Positions 19,816 through 20,154 of a DNA stretch of 20,154 bases are shown piece by piece (position 1 is the stretch's first letter; each line of letters begins with the position of its first letter). The notes beneath the pieces are model-generated. The model worked only from the letters and a program-made list of their open reading frames with translations, was not told where the DNA came from and did not search any database. The stretch lies in assembly GCA_016220045.1 (NCBI GenBank), contig JACRIP010000639.1, positions 1 through 20,154 on the forward strand, in the 5' to 3' direction. A program made the position numbers and the translations under genes. The DNA comes from Planctomycetota bacterium. Lineage in GTDB: Bacteria > Planctomycetota > MHYJ01 > WSZJ01 > JACPWG01.

Positions 19816-20154
19816 ATGCTTCCGGTTCCGGAGACGCTGCGCGGCGAGATTCTCTCCTGTCTCCGCCGCACCGTCCCCGATGCGGGCCAGTTCGATCTCT
19901 GGCTGCAAAACCTCGATTTCCGCCTGCCCGGCGAGGGCTCCGCCGAGATCGTGGTGCCGAACGTGTTCGTCAAGGAGCACTTCGAGCGCAAGTTCCTCGG
20001 GTATCTCCAGGAGGCGTTCCGGCGCACGATGGGGTCCCCGGTGCGCCTCGACGTGGTGGTGCGGACCGGCCCCGCGCCCGCCCCCCCGCCGCCGGCCGCG
20101 CGTCCGGCCGGTCCCGCCGCCGCCGACCCAGCCCCAGCGGCCGCGGCGTCCGCC
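19816..20154 (+). CDS. dnaA: Chromosomal replication initiator DnaA, N-terminal part (gene runs off the window)
   Basis: The frame is open from ATG 19816 to the right edge, 113 codons without a stop. Residues 1-80 match DnaA domain I: F-D-L-W-L-Q-N-L-D-F (26-35), then A-E-I-V-V-P-N-V-F-V-K-E-H-F-E-R-K-F (44-61) and L-D-V-V-V. Domain I mediates self-interaction and helicase (DnaB) loading. Residues from about 85 are a Pro/Ala linker, which is domain II. The AAA+ ATPase and DNA-binding domains must lie beyond the window. DnaA assembles at oriC to open the origin. The Shine-Dalgarno before ATG 19816 is weak, but the start matches the family and lies downstream of a good promoter. I see no DnaA box (TTATCCACA type) in the 200 nt upstream. 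Other PN-F-type domain I proteins are rare, so the call is fairly safe. Confidence 0.88.
   Translation, partial: MLPVPETLRGEILSCLRRTVPDAGQFDLWLQNLDFRLPGEGSAEIVVPNVFVKEHFERKFLGYLQEAFRRTMGSPVRLDVVVRTGPAPAPPPPAARPAGPAAADPAPAAAASA

Overview
This window is about 20 kb of very GC-rich bacterial chromosome with compact genes on both strands. It carries ordinary housekeeping and accessory genes and ends inside dnaA. I see no phage, insertion sequence, CRISPR or RNA gene. The LON-domain protein, the small membrane protein at 15120-15665 and the DnaA N-terminus look to me like Planctomycetota/PVC or a related uncultured lineage, but that placement is an impression only. UGA is a normal stop in this genome: it ends the genes stopping at 4553, 8317, 11043 and 15665 (+) and at 15711, 16314 and 17082 (-).

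The most important feature is the minus-strand gene at 1970-3175. A naive reading shows three broken pieces. In fact one frame runs for 401 codons and is interrupted only by two in-frame UGA codons, 80 and 309. The protein is an N-terminal rhodanese fused to a MoeB/ThiF/UBA4-type E1 adenylyltransferase. Codon 80 is exactly the rhodanese catalytic cysteine (x-G-G-G-S-R-S). Codon 309 is exactly the conserved active cysteine of the E1 domain (A-P-N-x-E-E-A-G-V-L-G). All other cysteines, including the two zinc CxxC pairs, are normal cysteine codons. Each UGA is followed at bacterial SECIS distance by a stem-loop with G-rich loop start. I read this as a double selenocysteine sulfur (or selenium) transfer enzyme.

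Layout. 1-3175 (-): the 5' part of a secreted protein of unknown function, a HAD-like hydrolase, and the selenoprotein. 3561-9335 (+): an ABC-2 transporter pair, then, after two palindromic REP-like repeats, a small surface-polysaccharide/lipid-glycan set of polytopic membrane protein, SAM methyltransferase and GT2 glycosyltransferase. 9371-10543 (-): a GAF plus HD-GYP signalling protein. 10795-11864 (+): a cold-shock-domain protein and a 2-Cys peroxiredoxin. 11948-14737 (-): a secreted zinc amidase with SH3b repeats and a flavin oxidase of the VAO/PCMH fold. 15120-15665 (+): an unknown membrane protein. 15711-17869 (-): iscU-like scaffold, folB, a LON-domain protein and a small Rieske ferredoxin, probably partly co-transcribed. 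18204-19610 (+): a GT87-like membrane glycosyltransferase. 19816 onward (+): the start of dnaA.

The intergenic spaces carry several unrelated short repeat families: an 11-nt triplet repeat touching the ABC start codon, GTAGGGGCGCG palindromes, CCACCGTCCACTGG repeats and GTACTC hexamers. Several sigma70-like promoters with TTG-type -35 boxes are visible. No selA, selB, selC, selD, moaD or thiS gene lies in the window, so the selenium machinery and the partner of the selenoprotein must be elsewhere.
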